Positions 53,000 to 63,960 of a stretch of DNA of 64,000 nt are shown here, piece after piece. The notes under the pieces were generated by a model that had not been told where the DNA came from, did not search any database, and worked only from the letters and a program-made list of their open reading frames with translations. The stretch comes from Cylicocyclus nassatus (lineage: Eukaryota; Nematoda; Chromadorea; Rhabditida; Strongylidae). The first letter of the stretch is position 1. Every line of letters begins with the position of its first letter. The position numbers and the translations under genes were made by a program. The stretch is taken from NCBI GenBank assembly GCA_958299035.1, contig CATQJL010000223.1, positions 79,625,322-79,689,321 on the forward strand, read 5' to 3'.

Positions 53000-54425
53000 C
53001 ACATTGCAATATTTGTGATTGCATTGAATCTTTCTTTAATATTCTTGCACACACTTCAAAACACTTCATAAGTTTCGGCGCAAGGCGGTGGCGCAAAAAC
53101 CCTCTAGTCACCACATTCTGAGCACGGCTTCATTTTCATCCAGAGTTCTATCTCAAGCTTTGATATCTGCCTAAACATATCTCTTACACAGAGTGAGTGG
53201 CAAAACAAAATGTTGAAAAATCTTTGTGCGAAATACAGTTTTTCACTTTTTTTCCAGAGCTTGTCAACATTATTGGCAACTATCAAGTTTGTCATTTATA
53301 GGCTTTCGCGCTATAGTTCGTATAAAGAAACAAATCGTATACACCAGTGGAAGTCCGAGAAAATCACTTTTGGGGGGGGGGGGGGGAGTTTTTCTCACTG
53401 AATCAAGAAGAGTGGCGGTAGTCACATCTTCCAAAAAATTCTTGGGAGCCATCCAGAATTTTGAAAAATCTAGGCGGCAGCCACGTCCCCCAAAATATTG
53501 CTTTATAATTCAGAAATTTGCTTTACGGTTAAGGTAAAACAAGTTCGTATCGGTCAACAAAATCCTGCTATGCTCCGGTCACTCTATCTCTAAGAACTAA
53601 ATATATCTACCATTTGCAAAGGTGGTCAAGAATTTTTTTGATGAAGCGTGCTAGAAATCTTTAGCAAATGAAAGTAACGTAAGCTTAGCCACTAAAGAAA
53701 TTATAAAGTGATTGTTTCCTTTACAATATTGCAAGAATTTATTTTAAAAAAAGTAAGTGATGACGAGCACAAACCTAAAAAAATTACAGTAATTTGCATT
53801 TGCACAAAGTCAGAATGATTATTTTTGATCATTAACAAATGTGAATAACCATTTTGCAGGCGGATTACAATCCTACAAGCAGAAGGACAAATTAGTTGAA
53901 AATTGATCAGCTGAGGTTTACAAGTAACCGACTATCGTGTCCAAAGAGGCATCTCGAAATATTAGAAGGTGCACTTCAATGAGGAGTCAAATAGTGCCTC
54001 TGGATTCAGAAAATTGTCCACTATAAAATAAATATGGTAATGCAACACGAAGTGATGAGAACTCAGGCGTGAGTGTGCTAATTTCTCCCACAAATTATGA
54101 GCGGTGTACATGGTATCTCCAACAAATCAAAATCGAGATCCTCACTTTTATATTTATGTAGACGGCCGTAGCTTTTCGATATGCACTTCTAATTCTGCAT
54201 TATGACAACACTCCAACATGCGAGAAAACAAGCATATCTCCAAATTACCTCTGCATTGATAGTGCTTCCAAAAATCCATAAAAATTCAAAAAGATGTAAA
54301 AGAATGCGATAGCATTACTGAGAAAAGAAGAAACTGTAATTGTAATCTCTTTAACGAGTTGCCTTTAAGTTAGTGTATGTAACTCATGTTCGAGGGTAAA
54401 AACGATGCTAGTGAAGTCCTTGCGC
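53000..54425. other. No gene recognised
   Basis: A G16 run near 53371 and short ORFs only. Nothing could be assigned. Confidence 0.35.
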
Positions 54426-54728
54426 CCTTCCTCACGTATGACAGGTACGAGACTATGTCGAGGATAGAGAAAGTGCAAACTCATGTCACGACTCAATTTG
54501 TAGCAATATGAGTCACTTCCAGCAATCTAACTATTCCTCTATGAAGTTTCTGCAATGTGGCTGGTGTGAATACCCCAGACATTGCAGAAATTTTATGGAG
54601 GAATAGATAAGAACGTGACTCATATTGCTACATATTGAGTCGTGACATAACTTTTGTTACACTTTCTCCATCTCCTTCGAAAAACCTAGAAACTTCTACA
54701 TAGTCTCGTATCTGTCATATGAGTAGGG
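54426..54728. repeat. ~303-bp fold-back repeat
   Basis: CACGTATGACAGGTACGAGAC (54433) is inverted at the right as GTCTCGTATCTGTCATATG. Arms include TGTAGCAATATGAGTCAC and GTGACTCATATTGCTACA around a centre near 54575. Confidence 0.75.
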
Positions 54729-54739
54729 TCCGAGGGCCA

Positions 54740-55100
54740 TTCATTCACCCTCGCACACCCAGTTCCGACCGGGCAGTAGCTCCCGCGGGTCGGCCGTGAT
54801 TGGACATTCGACCCGGCCGTAAATGAACCGCATGTCGGTCAGGATAGGACCTCGGCTCAGCCTTGTTCGCTCATGTTGGATCGCTCGAGCTGGACGAAAG
54901 ATCAAGGAATTATTGTATATAAATTGTGCATGTTCCATTGTCTTCACGAGCTAGACGAAGCAGCTAAGATTTTTTTCGGTTTGCTCGAGCAATCCAGCAG
55001 GAGCCAATACGGCCGAGCTCTGAGAGCCGAGCTCAGCTGTGACACAGCCCCCTAGAAAGGTGTGGCAGCCACAGCTTTCCTGAGGTTGTGGCACACCCCA
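54740..55100. other. GC-rich segment, possible LTR fragment
   Basis: It contains TGTATATAAATTG (54917) and TGTGACACAGCCCCCTAG (55037), the latter resembling an LTR start. There is no partner and no coding context, so this is weak. Confidence 0.2.
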
Positions 55101-55199
55101 TTAACTTATCCTCATAAACATTTTTAGGAGTGATATCCATGTGAGTTGATAGCTTAAACCTCGCAGACTTTTTAGGAGTAAATTGAGCCCAATTGACTT

Positions 55200-55700
55200 C
55201 TTTGCTTTGACAAGGAAAGCTTGTTTAGTCGAAGTTGCCTTTCTAAATGAGCTGTATACCATATTGAAGCGTTCAAAACGCTAAATCCAAACCCGCCTTC
55301 CTTATTTGCAGAACGTTTATGGACGAGGAGTTATGGGCGTTTCTTTAGGCCAATAATTGAATGTGCATTTTGGATAAAATGAGTTGCTAAAATCTGACTA
55401 ACCGTCAAATAATGCAATCAGGTGTGATATTTTTCTTATTCAAGAGTACACTTTGAATAAAGTGCCCTAATGATTATCACTGCTACATTGAAGAGCTAGA
55501 AAAAGTATTACCGCTAATTTTGTCCTTTTGCACATTCAATGTTTTGCTCCAAAAAGCGCCCATAACTTCTCGTCTATAGACATACCGCAGACAAGGAGGC
55601 AGACTTGGAATCACCACATTATGCCCTACAATATGGCATGGATTCTATCTGCAAAGGCCACTTCGACCACTTCGATGTCTTACTTGTGAGTGATAGCTGG
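55200..55700. repeat. Fold-back of the GCTGATTCC dispersed family
   Basis: 55215-55350 (GTCGAAGTTGCCTTTCTAAATG, AAACCCGCCTTCC, GACGAGGAGTTATGGGCG) is inverted at 55555-55690 (CGCCCATAACTTCTCGTC, GGCCACTTCGAC). It is more diverged than the copy at 27281. The segment after it (55700-55900) matches part of 39650-39860. Confidence 0.65.
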
Positions 55701-55929
55701 TGAAAACACAGCCATTGAAAGCGAAAAATGAAAGAAACGAGATATTCCTTTTGATTCCACAGTTTGTCGATTTTTTGAAGCGGGATTTTTGAGGTGGGCA
55801 AAAAAAGTAGTATTTCCTACTGAATGCAAAAAGAGGTAGCTAGTTCACTTCTGAAACAAATTCATTCAGTTCGTAATGACCGTTCCATTTGAGTTGCTCG
55901 ATATTTAGAAACTCCGGAATTCGTTTAAA

Positions 55930-57530
55930 GTGGTCCACAAAGGTTTCTTGACTTGTATGGATATATCACTCATAATGCCTGATAGGGCCTTTTTATTTGA
56001 GATAAGTATACGATGACAAGTTAATATCTCACATGCTTGTATTTCATATGCTGGGATTATCTGGTAAACTGTTTACGAATATTATGTTATCGCTATTATC
56101 GGTATCTTACGCGAACTCCTTCTCTTTTTGACTCTTCGGCAGGACCCCTGGGTGTGGCGTGCCACACCCCACGCTTGACCATGATTAACAAATTTTCAAC
56201 GAACTTCGCAATGCAATCCCCTGGAAGTTGTACATGTACAGAAGCTTAAGCGACTGATGTTGGTAAACAGTCATACTTTTAATAATCTGGAATGTAAATT
56301 GCTCAGATACGATTAGCTAAATTCTACGCTACCTCAGATATAGGACGCTGAGATTTTATGTTTTGATGTGTAATGTGCTCTTATGTCAAACTTGTTTGAC
56401 TCAGTGTGCTGGTTTTTCAACCTCCATAGCTCTTAGCCTATCTTCAATATAATTCAACCTTCCTTTAGTTCTAGAATGGTATCTTTCAACTGAAAATAAA
56501 GCTATCAAACGACAGGACGTTTTGTCCCTTCAGGATTTTGGGTTATGCAATGTCTAATCTTGAACGTAGCCTAGTCCAAGCTTTTAGTAACTTGTGGCCG
56601 AGTACCAGAGGACAGATTTTAGTTTGGGATAAGAGACTTCAGACGATCGGTTATTCGCAGATTTATGAAGCAGAGAAAGTACTGTTAGTATTATTGAGTA
56701 TTTAGTTCTGATTCAAAGAATTATAACCAAACATAAGAGTCTGGTCAATTTGGCGCACACTGGCGTAACTTTTTTCGGTCAGAAAAAACGTACATCCTTT
56801 CGGGGCCTTCTTACAGGGTTAGCAAGCAGATGGTTTGTGTACGCGAAGTACCGATTAAGCCGCTGTAACAAAAAAAATCCTTCTCCAAATAGGAGTGACC
56901 CTTCGCATCTGTTGTCATTTGTAGATAAAAACGAAGTAAGACAGTGCGCAGTTATTTTTGCCCTCTGTAACCTGAAAACTTGAGGTATTGCAGAACAGAA
57001 GATAAGCATACTGTGCTAAAGTCAAGTCATTAACTATTCTCGCAGTTTATTTTTTTGATCGAGCAATCATAAAGGCAGCGTCCGGTCAGATACGAAAAAT
57101 TTAGAGTACAGGGGCGTCCGGCCTGGTGAGGCCCTTGCCCGACTGGCCATGCACCAATTTGCTTCTGAAGCGAGAAATCCGCTTCAGAGCGACCGGAACG
57201 TCCCGGCGACCGGCACGAGTTAGTTCGATAAGTCAGAGTGCGCATACCGCACACAGTCAAAACGTAGGGACCCACAAAGACTGCGTCTTAACGTTGGCGG
57301 CAGGCGACAAAATTCAAATCAAGAGCTTCTGGAAAAGCCCGTTTTCGGCGTTTTCGTGCCCTCCAAGCTGCATTTTCAGAATCAGCGGGAGGAATAAGCC
57401 CAGGTAAGCGAAAAAGATTCTATTCGAAATTTTGCGGAAGCTGCCTTTAAGACGATTTGCTCCTTGACCCGTAGACACTTCTTTGACATTCTCAAGATGA
57501 TTTCAAAACTCAATGATACAGGTTTTTGAT
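55930..57530. other. No gene recognised
   Basis: Short ORFs on both strands (for example 57030-57275 minus) lack family motifs and splice context. A GTGTGGCGTGCCACACC palindrome at about 56150 is related to ACACGCCACACC near 38585. Confidence 0.35.
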
Positions 57531-57532
57531 TG

Positions 57533-57646
57533 CAAATCTTTTTAAGGCCCGACCGTTTTAGCTTGATAATATGAAGCACTGAGCAAGAACAAATCTTTTT
57601 AAGGCCCGACCGTTTTAGCTTGATAATATGAAGCACTGAGCAAGAA
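57533..57646. repeat. Exact 57-bp tandem duplication
   Basis: 57533-57589 and 57590-57646 are identical (CAAATCTTTTTAAGGCCCGA ... AGCAAGAA). Identity over 57 bp implies a recent event or an assembly artefact. Confidence 0.85.
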
Positions 57647-57734
57647 ATCTAGCTGTTTAATGAGTTTGATAAACATGTAGTTCTCCACGGAAATTGAAAA
57701 TTTGACACTTTAAATTAGAAAAAAACTGTGTGAA

Positions 57735-58395
57735 TTAACCATTTATTTGGGCATTGTCAACAAGAAAGTTATGAAGCTTCTTCAACTTGTTCCAAAGATT
57801 CTGGAGCTCCGGGTCCGACTTATGTCCTTCGGCAGGTGGTTGGGAATCAGATCCTGCGTGGTGTGATTCCGGAGAATTTGCAACATCTGATGGCTTTTGA
57901 TCCGCATGTTCTGGTCCCTGTGCTGATGCATTAACTGGTTGCTGTGGAGACGTACCATCTGGTGATTCAGGTGGACTATTCGACTGCGATACTCCATCCT
58001 TTTCTTCTGGATCGGCTGCTAGTGAGTGAGGCTCTTCTGGTTTCTCAGGTGCTGCAAGCTTCTCATTTTTTTTGCGGTGCACTATCTAGTACTGGTAGCG
58101 GTACTGCAACTTTTCCATTCTTTTGCGATTCACTACCTGGTTTTGATGGTGGTGCAGCAACTTCAGCTTCCTTCTGCGGTGCATCACCTGGTCTTGATGG
58201 TGGTGCTGCAGCTCCCTCTTTCTTTTGCTCGGCACCATCTGGTTGTGATGGTGGTGTTTTGGGTGCTGAGGGTAGTTTTACTGGATCTGGTTGAGCCTCT
58301 TGTTCGCATACGTTACTAAAATTGTAGGGTGGTGTCCAAGTTTTGTAGTGCGAAGTGACTCTACAATTGTAGGAAGTCACCGTGTTCTTTGTCAA
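57735..58395 (-). CDS. Proline-rich repeat protein, 3' exon with one frame break
   Basis: The minus-strand frame from 58395 has Cys residues (YNCRV, NVCEQE) and then four tandem 17-residue units of the type PPSxPGDxPQKxxEVAA (about 58240-58040). An A8 run (58066-58073 on +, as T8) shifts the frame: upstream reads to a stop in it, downstream continues in the next frame through PEKPEEPHSLA and a low-complexity P/S/Q-rich region to an amphipathic C-terminus (LWNKLKKLHNFLVDNAQING) and stop at 57735. One A fewer gives a single frame. An exon upstream (about 58510-58450, ending GAAG|GTGAGA) can join in phase. Extracellular, mucin-like or scaffold use is inference; no family is recognised. Confidence 0.5.
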
Positions 58396-58639
58396 AAAGC
58401 CTAGAACGCTTCAGGATGCGTGAAGAGATACGCAAAAAATGGTCTCACCTTCAACAACAACGGGATGATTCCATATGATTCGTGATCGAACCTGTGGGTA
58501 GCAAACTTTTGTTCAATGCGACAAGGAGGGATTTTGGTAACCCTATTTCTGATTTTTTTTCCTCCATTCAATTTACTCTGAAATGAGGGATCAGCTCAAT
58601 TCATGCACTGCTGTAGTATCTAAAAGATTTCACTAAACA

Positions 58640-58865
58640 CGTACTTAAATCTACACATGGCTGCGCAGAGCGCGCCCCATGACCCAGTACGGGAGACGGT
58701 CGTTAGGCGCGCAAATTCTTGCGGCGGCCGCGTCAGGACGCGTTGCGGTCGCCGCGGCCGTTCAAATTTCGGCCTGTATACTCGTCCTGCGCTGCCGCCA
58801 CACATTGCGCGTCAAGTCGGCCCTGCTGGCGCGCAATGTGATCCTCTGCGTCACTAGCACTCATA
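58640..58865. repeat. GC-rich repeat, copy 1 (GCGGCGGCCGCGTCAGG)
   Basis: GGCGCGCAAATTCTTGCGGC, GGCCGCGTCAGGACGCGTTG and GTTCAAATTTC are shared with 62090-62290 in inverse orientation. Each copy sits beside a decayed gene fragment. Confidence 0.65.
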
Positions 58866-58930
58866 GTTTGGAATGGAATCGCTTGAAGGTCGCTCCTCTC
58901 TCTCAAATTTGCACTTTCTTCCTCGCTTAG

Positions 58931-59539
58931 ATGCACATTTTCTCCGAGAAGTACGGGAAAGTGGGCACATCGGCATCTGAGGCTGCATCCAGTGTGCAAA
59001 ATTTTAAAGGGGTGTCATGCGGAACATTCCATTCTTTCACATTTCTCTTGGATTTGCAGGAGTCAGTCGATTTGGCGCTACCTATTCTGGATGGATTCAA
59101 CCTACTTGGCAAAGAAGTCCACGTAGAAAAAGCCACATTCCAATTGAAGGGAGAATTCGATCCAAGCAAGAAAAGGAAGAAGCTCACAAATGCGCAGAAG
59201 AAAAGATACATGGAAGACTAGAACAGGCAAGTGCTTTTAGTATATGGATGCTTTTCGCTTCTGTTGTTCTTCCTTCTAGTCGATCAGTGAGACTAGTATC
59301 TGTTATAGGATTTTCGAATGGAAACCAGAGAAGTTTCGTAACTATCTATCTCAGACTGCTCTGTTGTCATCAAGAATTTAATGACCTTAAAAATGATGGA
59401 GGTGAGTCCGTTTGAGTATTTCCGCGCAGTCTACATCTTTTTCTGACAGAAAAATGCTGCGTTGGTGCTGGATTTGAAGGAAGAAGTCCAACAAAGTAGT
59501 TCGAATTATGGTGCTGTAAAGAAAGTCATCGTCTATGAT
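58931..59539 (+). pseudogene. HTATSF1: HTATSF1-like (Tat-SF1/CUS2) splicing-factor fragment
   Basis: The human HTATSF1/yeast CUS2 family assists U2 snRNP in pre-mRNA splicing through an RRM and a UHM domain. Here an exon from 58931 reads IFSEKYGKV; after a 49-nt intron-like gap, 59060 onward reads SVDLALPILDGFNLLGKEVH, then FQLKGEFDPSKKRKKLTNAQ, the conserved end of RRM1 and its basic extension. An in-frame TAG (59219-59221) follows. An AG|GCAAGT...TTATAG intron (59227-59308) leads to FEWKPEKFRNY, then a one-base shift near 59356 into VVIKNLM, and a 48-nt intron (59402-59449) leads to NYGAVKKVIVYD of the UHM. The remaining UHM exon is missing. The stop and the frameshift mark it as a pseudogene. 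Confidence 0.8.
59227..59308 (+). other. Apparent GC-AG intron (82 nt)
   Basis: Boundaries AACAG|GCAAGT and TTATAG|GATTTT join two conserved HTATSF1 segments in frame. GC donors with an AG|GCAAGT context are a known minor class, but a mutated GT donor is equally likely in a pseudogene. Confidence 0.45.
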
Positions 59540-60420
59540 GTGAGTTCTGTATAATATGTTGAATCGCTTTTTTTATCGTTCTCTCCCTTTGACAGCTAAG
59601 TCATAGTTAATATTCGAGTGTTTCTCAGTTTTTAGTCATGCCCTTAAAGGCCTCACGTGCGCGTATTTGCTACGAATTATGCTTCTCTATCAATAACACC
59701 CCGGGACAGGTGTTTGGTTGGGCAAACTTTATCCACGAAATGAAGTTCTTTATTTTGGAAGCAATCACTATTTGTCTACTTTGAGTTCATGCGACATATG
59801 GTGCATCCCCAGAATTGTTCTCATAGGTACCATTAACGCGGCTGCCTTTCATTCGTTCCAACAAGTGAACATTAGCGAACTTAACGAGATCTCCTCTACT
59901 CCTGTCATAACATCAACCGGCAAAGAAGTGAGAATTACTCGTTTTTTCAAACGCTGTATTCAACAAACAGCGGAGCTGCTTGTTGTACTAGACTCTCGCT
60001 TGGAAGAAACTATATAGGTAATGCACAGTAATCAGATCCTGTTCTTTTGGCAAAATAGTTTCTTCAGGTTTACGACATTTTGTTAGCTATTTGCTCACTC
60101 TCACAACTCTGTTCTCCAGTGTGTTGTACAATTCGGACAGGAGTCGTCTGTGAAGAACTTTACTTTTCAATGTGTGATACCATATTGCAGTCACTCATTT
60201 ATTGTTTCACTTGATATCATTTGTTTATGCTTGAATGGTTTATGTTGACTGCATGGGACTTTGTAATTCAATATATTTATTATTTAATAAAGTAACAGAT
60301 CTATAAGCAACAATGAATGATAAATGATCACAAATGATGCGGATGGAAAGACAACGACTAGATAAGTGCATAAAATAAGAGAAAGCATTCAAGGCAGGCA
60401 CTCGTCTTTGGCATTAATTG

Positions 60421-60595
60421 TTAATCCAGATTTGAGATTTTGTATCTATCCACGTAATCGAAGTTGTCATGAGATGACTAGCACAAAGCAATAATGACAA
60501 TACACCAATTGATAAACACACTGAGTAAGATACTGCGATATACTTACGCCGATGTCCAGCCAACTGTCATCGTCCTTGAGTTGATCGAAAAAGCA
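60421..60595 (-). CDS. Two terminal exons of an unidentified gene
   Basis: Minus strand: after TTTTAG, 60595-60548 encodes CFFDQLKDDDSWLDIG and ends at GTAAGT. A 70-nt intron (60547-60478, ending GTGCTAG) joins in phase to 60477-60421, which encodes SSHDNFDYVDRYKISNLD and a TAA stop. A possible AATAAA follows near 60280 (minus). The splice signals and acidic composition look real. No family is recognised; it lies between HTATSF1-like and P5A fragments but cannot be assigned to either. Confidence 0.4.
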
Positions 60596-61233
60596 CTAAA
60601 AACATTACTTTTCTCTTGAGTTTTACTATTGAAAAGTATTTGTATTAAAATGAAACTCATATATATTTTATTATCGGGGTGACAGAGGCGAGTAATTGTT
60701 GCATGAGCAAAAGGTCGATAAAACTTTTCTGAACCGCTTTTTAGTTGGCTCATGGCATCTTCTTAGCGTGTTTGTTACAAAGAGGCCACAAGAGATTAGG
60801 CTGAGAAAAAATGTAGCTAGAAAAACCTCATAAAATATTTAGATAATTTTCGAAAACTATACAGAGAGGGAAGTTTTCAAAATCAACTAACCCTAGCCAT
60901 GAGATCCGTTATGATTATCACTAGACAAGACAATCGCTGAATAGCTTCCTTATTGAATCAAAGCGCTGCTGAGAACAACGCGACACCATCAAAAGTGGTA
61001 TGAGCAGTTAAACATCATAAGAGCCGCCATGGTAAATGGCTGAATTCACATCAATCAAGAGAATCTCAATTCTTCTGAAATATAACGTACCTAAACACTG
61101 ATATGAATCTTCCCAGCGTTGACGGGTTGAAAGCATTCATCGACGGAAGATTATCAGTTCCAAAAATGGACTGCTAATACAAAGCATACACTAACCACCT
61201 CAATCTTAATCTGTTCATAATGCGGAAACCAAC

Positions 61234-61920
61234 CTGTATAGATTCCAGAGGGACATCGGAGACACTTTTTACGAGTCCTTTCTCTTCATCGATACTAAAT
61301 TACGATTATATCACGCTCACACCATGCTCTAAGTGAATCACACCTAAAAGCAATCCCTTCAACGACAAGGTTGTCGGTGGTGAGAGTTCCAGTGTTATCA
61401 AAACAACATATATCAATTTTACCAATGGCAGTGTTTGTAATGGCAGTGTTTTGACTCACCCAATTTTTGCAAAACGATCAGAGATGTATTAACGGCAAGC
61501 GAAAGCTCAATAGGCAATTCCGGAGAGATGGCACTGGTGAGAATGAGGGTACATTCCAAGAAAAGCTTGTACTTATTACATGTCTCATCTCGGCTACCTT
61601 CAATCAAACGAAAGGATTCAGGTTGTTGAGCATACGAAAAGAAATTCACAGACCTACTATCCACAAGTATGCAGCAGCAGCAACGAATATGAGTAAAACC
61701 AACATGAAGCAAACGATTTTCAAATTATTGGCGGTACTCTTTTGACACCAAACATTATAGTCCTATGTTGAGAGATCAAGGTAAGAGATAAATGATGCTA
61801 GGTTAAACAGCAGCAAACCTGAGGAGCTTTCCCTGACTGGTGTTGAATCTAGTCCTGAGAACATAGCAAATACATCCGTTGTCAGGGCCTTTGAGACCTT
61901 CAACACCCTTACCTGCAAAG
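61234..61920 (-). pseudogene. catp-8: P5A-type ATPase (ATP13A1/Spf1, nematode catp-8-like) fragment
   Basis: P5A ATPases are ER membrane pumps that remove mistargeted helices. On the minus strand, exons read [16 protein letters not shown] and [11 protein letters not shown] (to 61819), then TIMFGVKRV (from 61762), [25 protein letters not shown] and [20 protein letters not shown] (61597-61460), then [20 protein letters not shown] (ending at 61344) and SIDEEKGLVKSVSDVPLESI (61294-61234). Introns of 56, 56 and 49 nt separate them. Defects: one base missing near 61735; the usual stretch before GKIDICC (about 12 residues) gone, with its acceptor; and Asn for the invariant Lys in DKTGT. The actuator region and the C-terminal half are not recognisable. 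Confidence 0.85.
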
Positions 61921-62089
61921 GCACTGCAGTGGAAAAATCCAGAATGAATGAAAGAGAAAAACAATTGGTAATCGAATTTCGAATTCAGCTTCTCTGAAAT
62001 CAAAAGCACTTCCACGAAAATTATAAAGTGTATTGAAAAGGAGAGTTGGAAAAGAACAAGACTGGGACGGTCATTCGGAACAGCAGTTT

Positions 62090-62290
62090 CAACGGTTTCC
62101 GACAGTGACGCCGACATTTGAATTGCCCGCCACAATTGACGCATTTCGCGGCAGACGGCAGAGTGCAGACGGCAGAGTTGGACGAGTCAACGGGCGAAAT
62201 TTGAACAGCCGCGGCGACCGCAACGCGCCCTGACGCGGCCGCCGCAAGAATTTGCGCGCCTAACGACATACACCCACCCAGTACAAATTT
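62090..62290. repeat. GC-rich repeat, copy 2, inverse of 58640-58865
   Basis: GAACAGCCGCGGCGACCGCA and CGGCCGCCGCAAGAATTTGC are the reverse of copy 1. Internal GGCAGACGGCAGAGTG is a short direct duplication. It lies 5' of the ATPase fragment in that gene's orientation. Confidence 0.65.
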
Positions 62291-62742
62291 AGCCGGCGCG
62301 CAGGGAATTGGCGCTGGGGTGCGCTATAGTATTGGGACTTGGCGTTTTCATCACGCTCACTACTCCGTTCTTGACAAAGTGCTTTACTATTCTATCTCTA
62401 TTTGTTTTCATCACGCGCTCACTACTCTATTCTTGATAGAATGCTTTACTCTTCTATCTGCGTCCGTAGCTATCTCTTCGCCAAGCGTTTAAACAACCTT
62501 TTTGTAGGTTTGTTGCAAGCTGTATGACGGTTGATGGATTTGGTAATCTTGCAGCACTAATTTTGTAAATGATCTGTTTGTCGTCAAGCGTGGAGTTTTT
62601 TGTCATACTACTAACTACTGTATTATAAAACTGATCATGAGGTTACAATTAAGTAAGTTACTTGTAATAACATGCATGCCAGTTCCGAGAATTTGTTCGG
62701 CGCCGCCTTCTACTAGCTCTCACCTATTGCAATGGAGATTTA

Positions 62743-62881
62743 GGCCCGTATGCACTAACATTTCTGCGGCGAGGGGAGCGGCGTCCCCCGTTATGAAGGG
62801 ACCGCGTGCGGACGCCGCTGCGGCTTTTCATCATTGGGGACGCCGCTCCCCTCGCCGCAGGGATGTTAGTGCATGCGGCCC
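62743..62881. mobile_element. Short MITE, family GGGCCGCATGCACTAAC, copy C (139 bp)
   Basis: The ends GGCCCGTATGCACTAACA and TGTTAGTGCATGCGGCCC match copies A and B. TTA flanks both sides (62740-62742 and 62882-62884). Its interior is a different GC-rich hairpin (GAGGGGAGCGGCGTCCCC and GGGGACGCCGCTCCCCTC), so it is a separate short subfamily sharing only the ends. Confidence 0.85.
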
Positions 62882-63630
62882 TTAGCCTATCGGAATTGTG
62901 TTTTGAACGGATATATAGCATAAACGGACACTATATGCCTTGCTTAGCTTAGTCCTCGCTATATCTATATATACATCGTTCAAAACCCAATGTAACTCAT
63001 TGCATTTTTACTCTAACATGCCACGTTCCATGGTAAAGTTGTCATTGTGACCGGTAGAAAATAGGAGAGCTCATTCACTTTCGATAGGAAACAATTAGTT
63101 TGGCGAAAGCCCTAGAATTTAATGTTTTTCTGCTCGACTTATCATTAACTCCATTCGGTCAATCAAACTCCATATAATACCTTTGCCTTTGTCTCAAAAG
63201 CCAGCTCAATTACTCCTTGTTCTGTACTAAATTACTATGACCGGTGTTCCTGTCCGTTTCTCATGTTTGCATTAAAAAATCATGAGGAAAAAGGAAGTAA
63301 ATGATGAATTTGTTTATCACATCTGCAGACGACATGTTAACACTTGTATGATATAACTCCTCAAAAATCAAGATACAACAGAAACAGATCCTTGAAGCAC
63401 GTTTGTTACAAGAACAAGGTCGGCATGAAGAAATACTTTATGGCACAAAAAAAGATACGACAGAAGTTCCACGAAAACGATATTGCCTAGTATAGACCCG
63501 CCAAGAAGCAATATGTACAAGTTACAGGTACCTCACCGAAATTGTAATCAGCTTGGCTCGCTTTGAAATCCTTTTCATCTAAAGTAATGTTCTATATACA
63601 CAGCAGACTGGTTCTATCTGATAGGCATAC

Positions 63631-63960
63631 CTTGGCTTAGGTGAAATTTTGCAAGCACATCTTTGCGAAACAATCGAAATAAGCTGATCACTTCAGAAAC
63701 GCCAGGATTAAGAGAGAAAGAGAAGAACACCTGCACTGGAATTGCGGATACTTTCACTATAGAATCTTCAAGGCTTACTCTATGAAGCAGTGAGTGGTTA
63801 AGTTGATCCCACTCTCCGTACAGTAAGCATTTACCATGAAACACTCACCTTCACGAGAGCTGCGTTCACTTCGATTTGGTTCTGGACAGAGTAGGTCTTC
63901 CTGGGCTTGTTTCCAAACAAGCGACCCTGAAAATGTTGTATCTCCCTCCAAAACACCGAC
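63631..63960 (-). CDS. Two phase-compatible exons, unidentified (possible ATPase 5' part)
   Basis: Minus strand: an open block ending at 63849 (VFWREIQHFQGRLFGNKPRK ... NAALVK|GTGAGT) joins in phase 0, after a 118-nt intron ending TGCAG, to 63730-63631 (VFFSFSLNPGVSEVISLF ... AKFHLSQ|GTATGC). The SEVISLFR...F-Q pattern is loosely like the P5A stretch before the first membrane pair, and the position upstream of the ATPase fragment fits. The similarity is too weak to claim. The block continues beyond the window's right edge. Confidence 0.35.

Noticed and set aside
55037..55100. Solo LTR starting TGTGACACAGCC
   Set aside because: No matching end, no duplication, and no related internal sequence in the window.
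57944..58319. Plus-strand ORFs over the proline-rich gene
   Set aside because: They are antisense reads of the 51-bp repeats in the minus-strand coding sequence.
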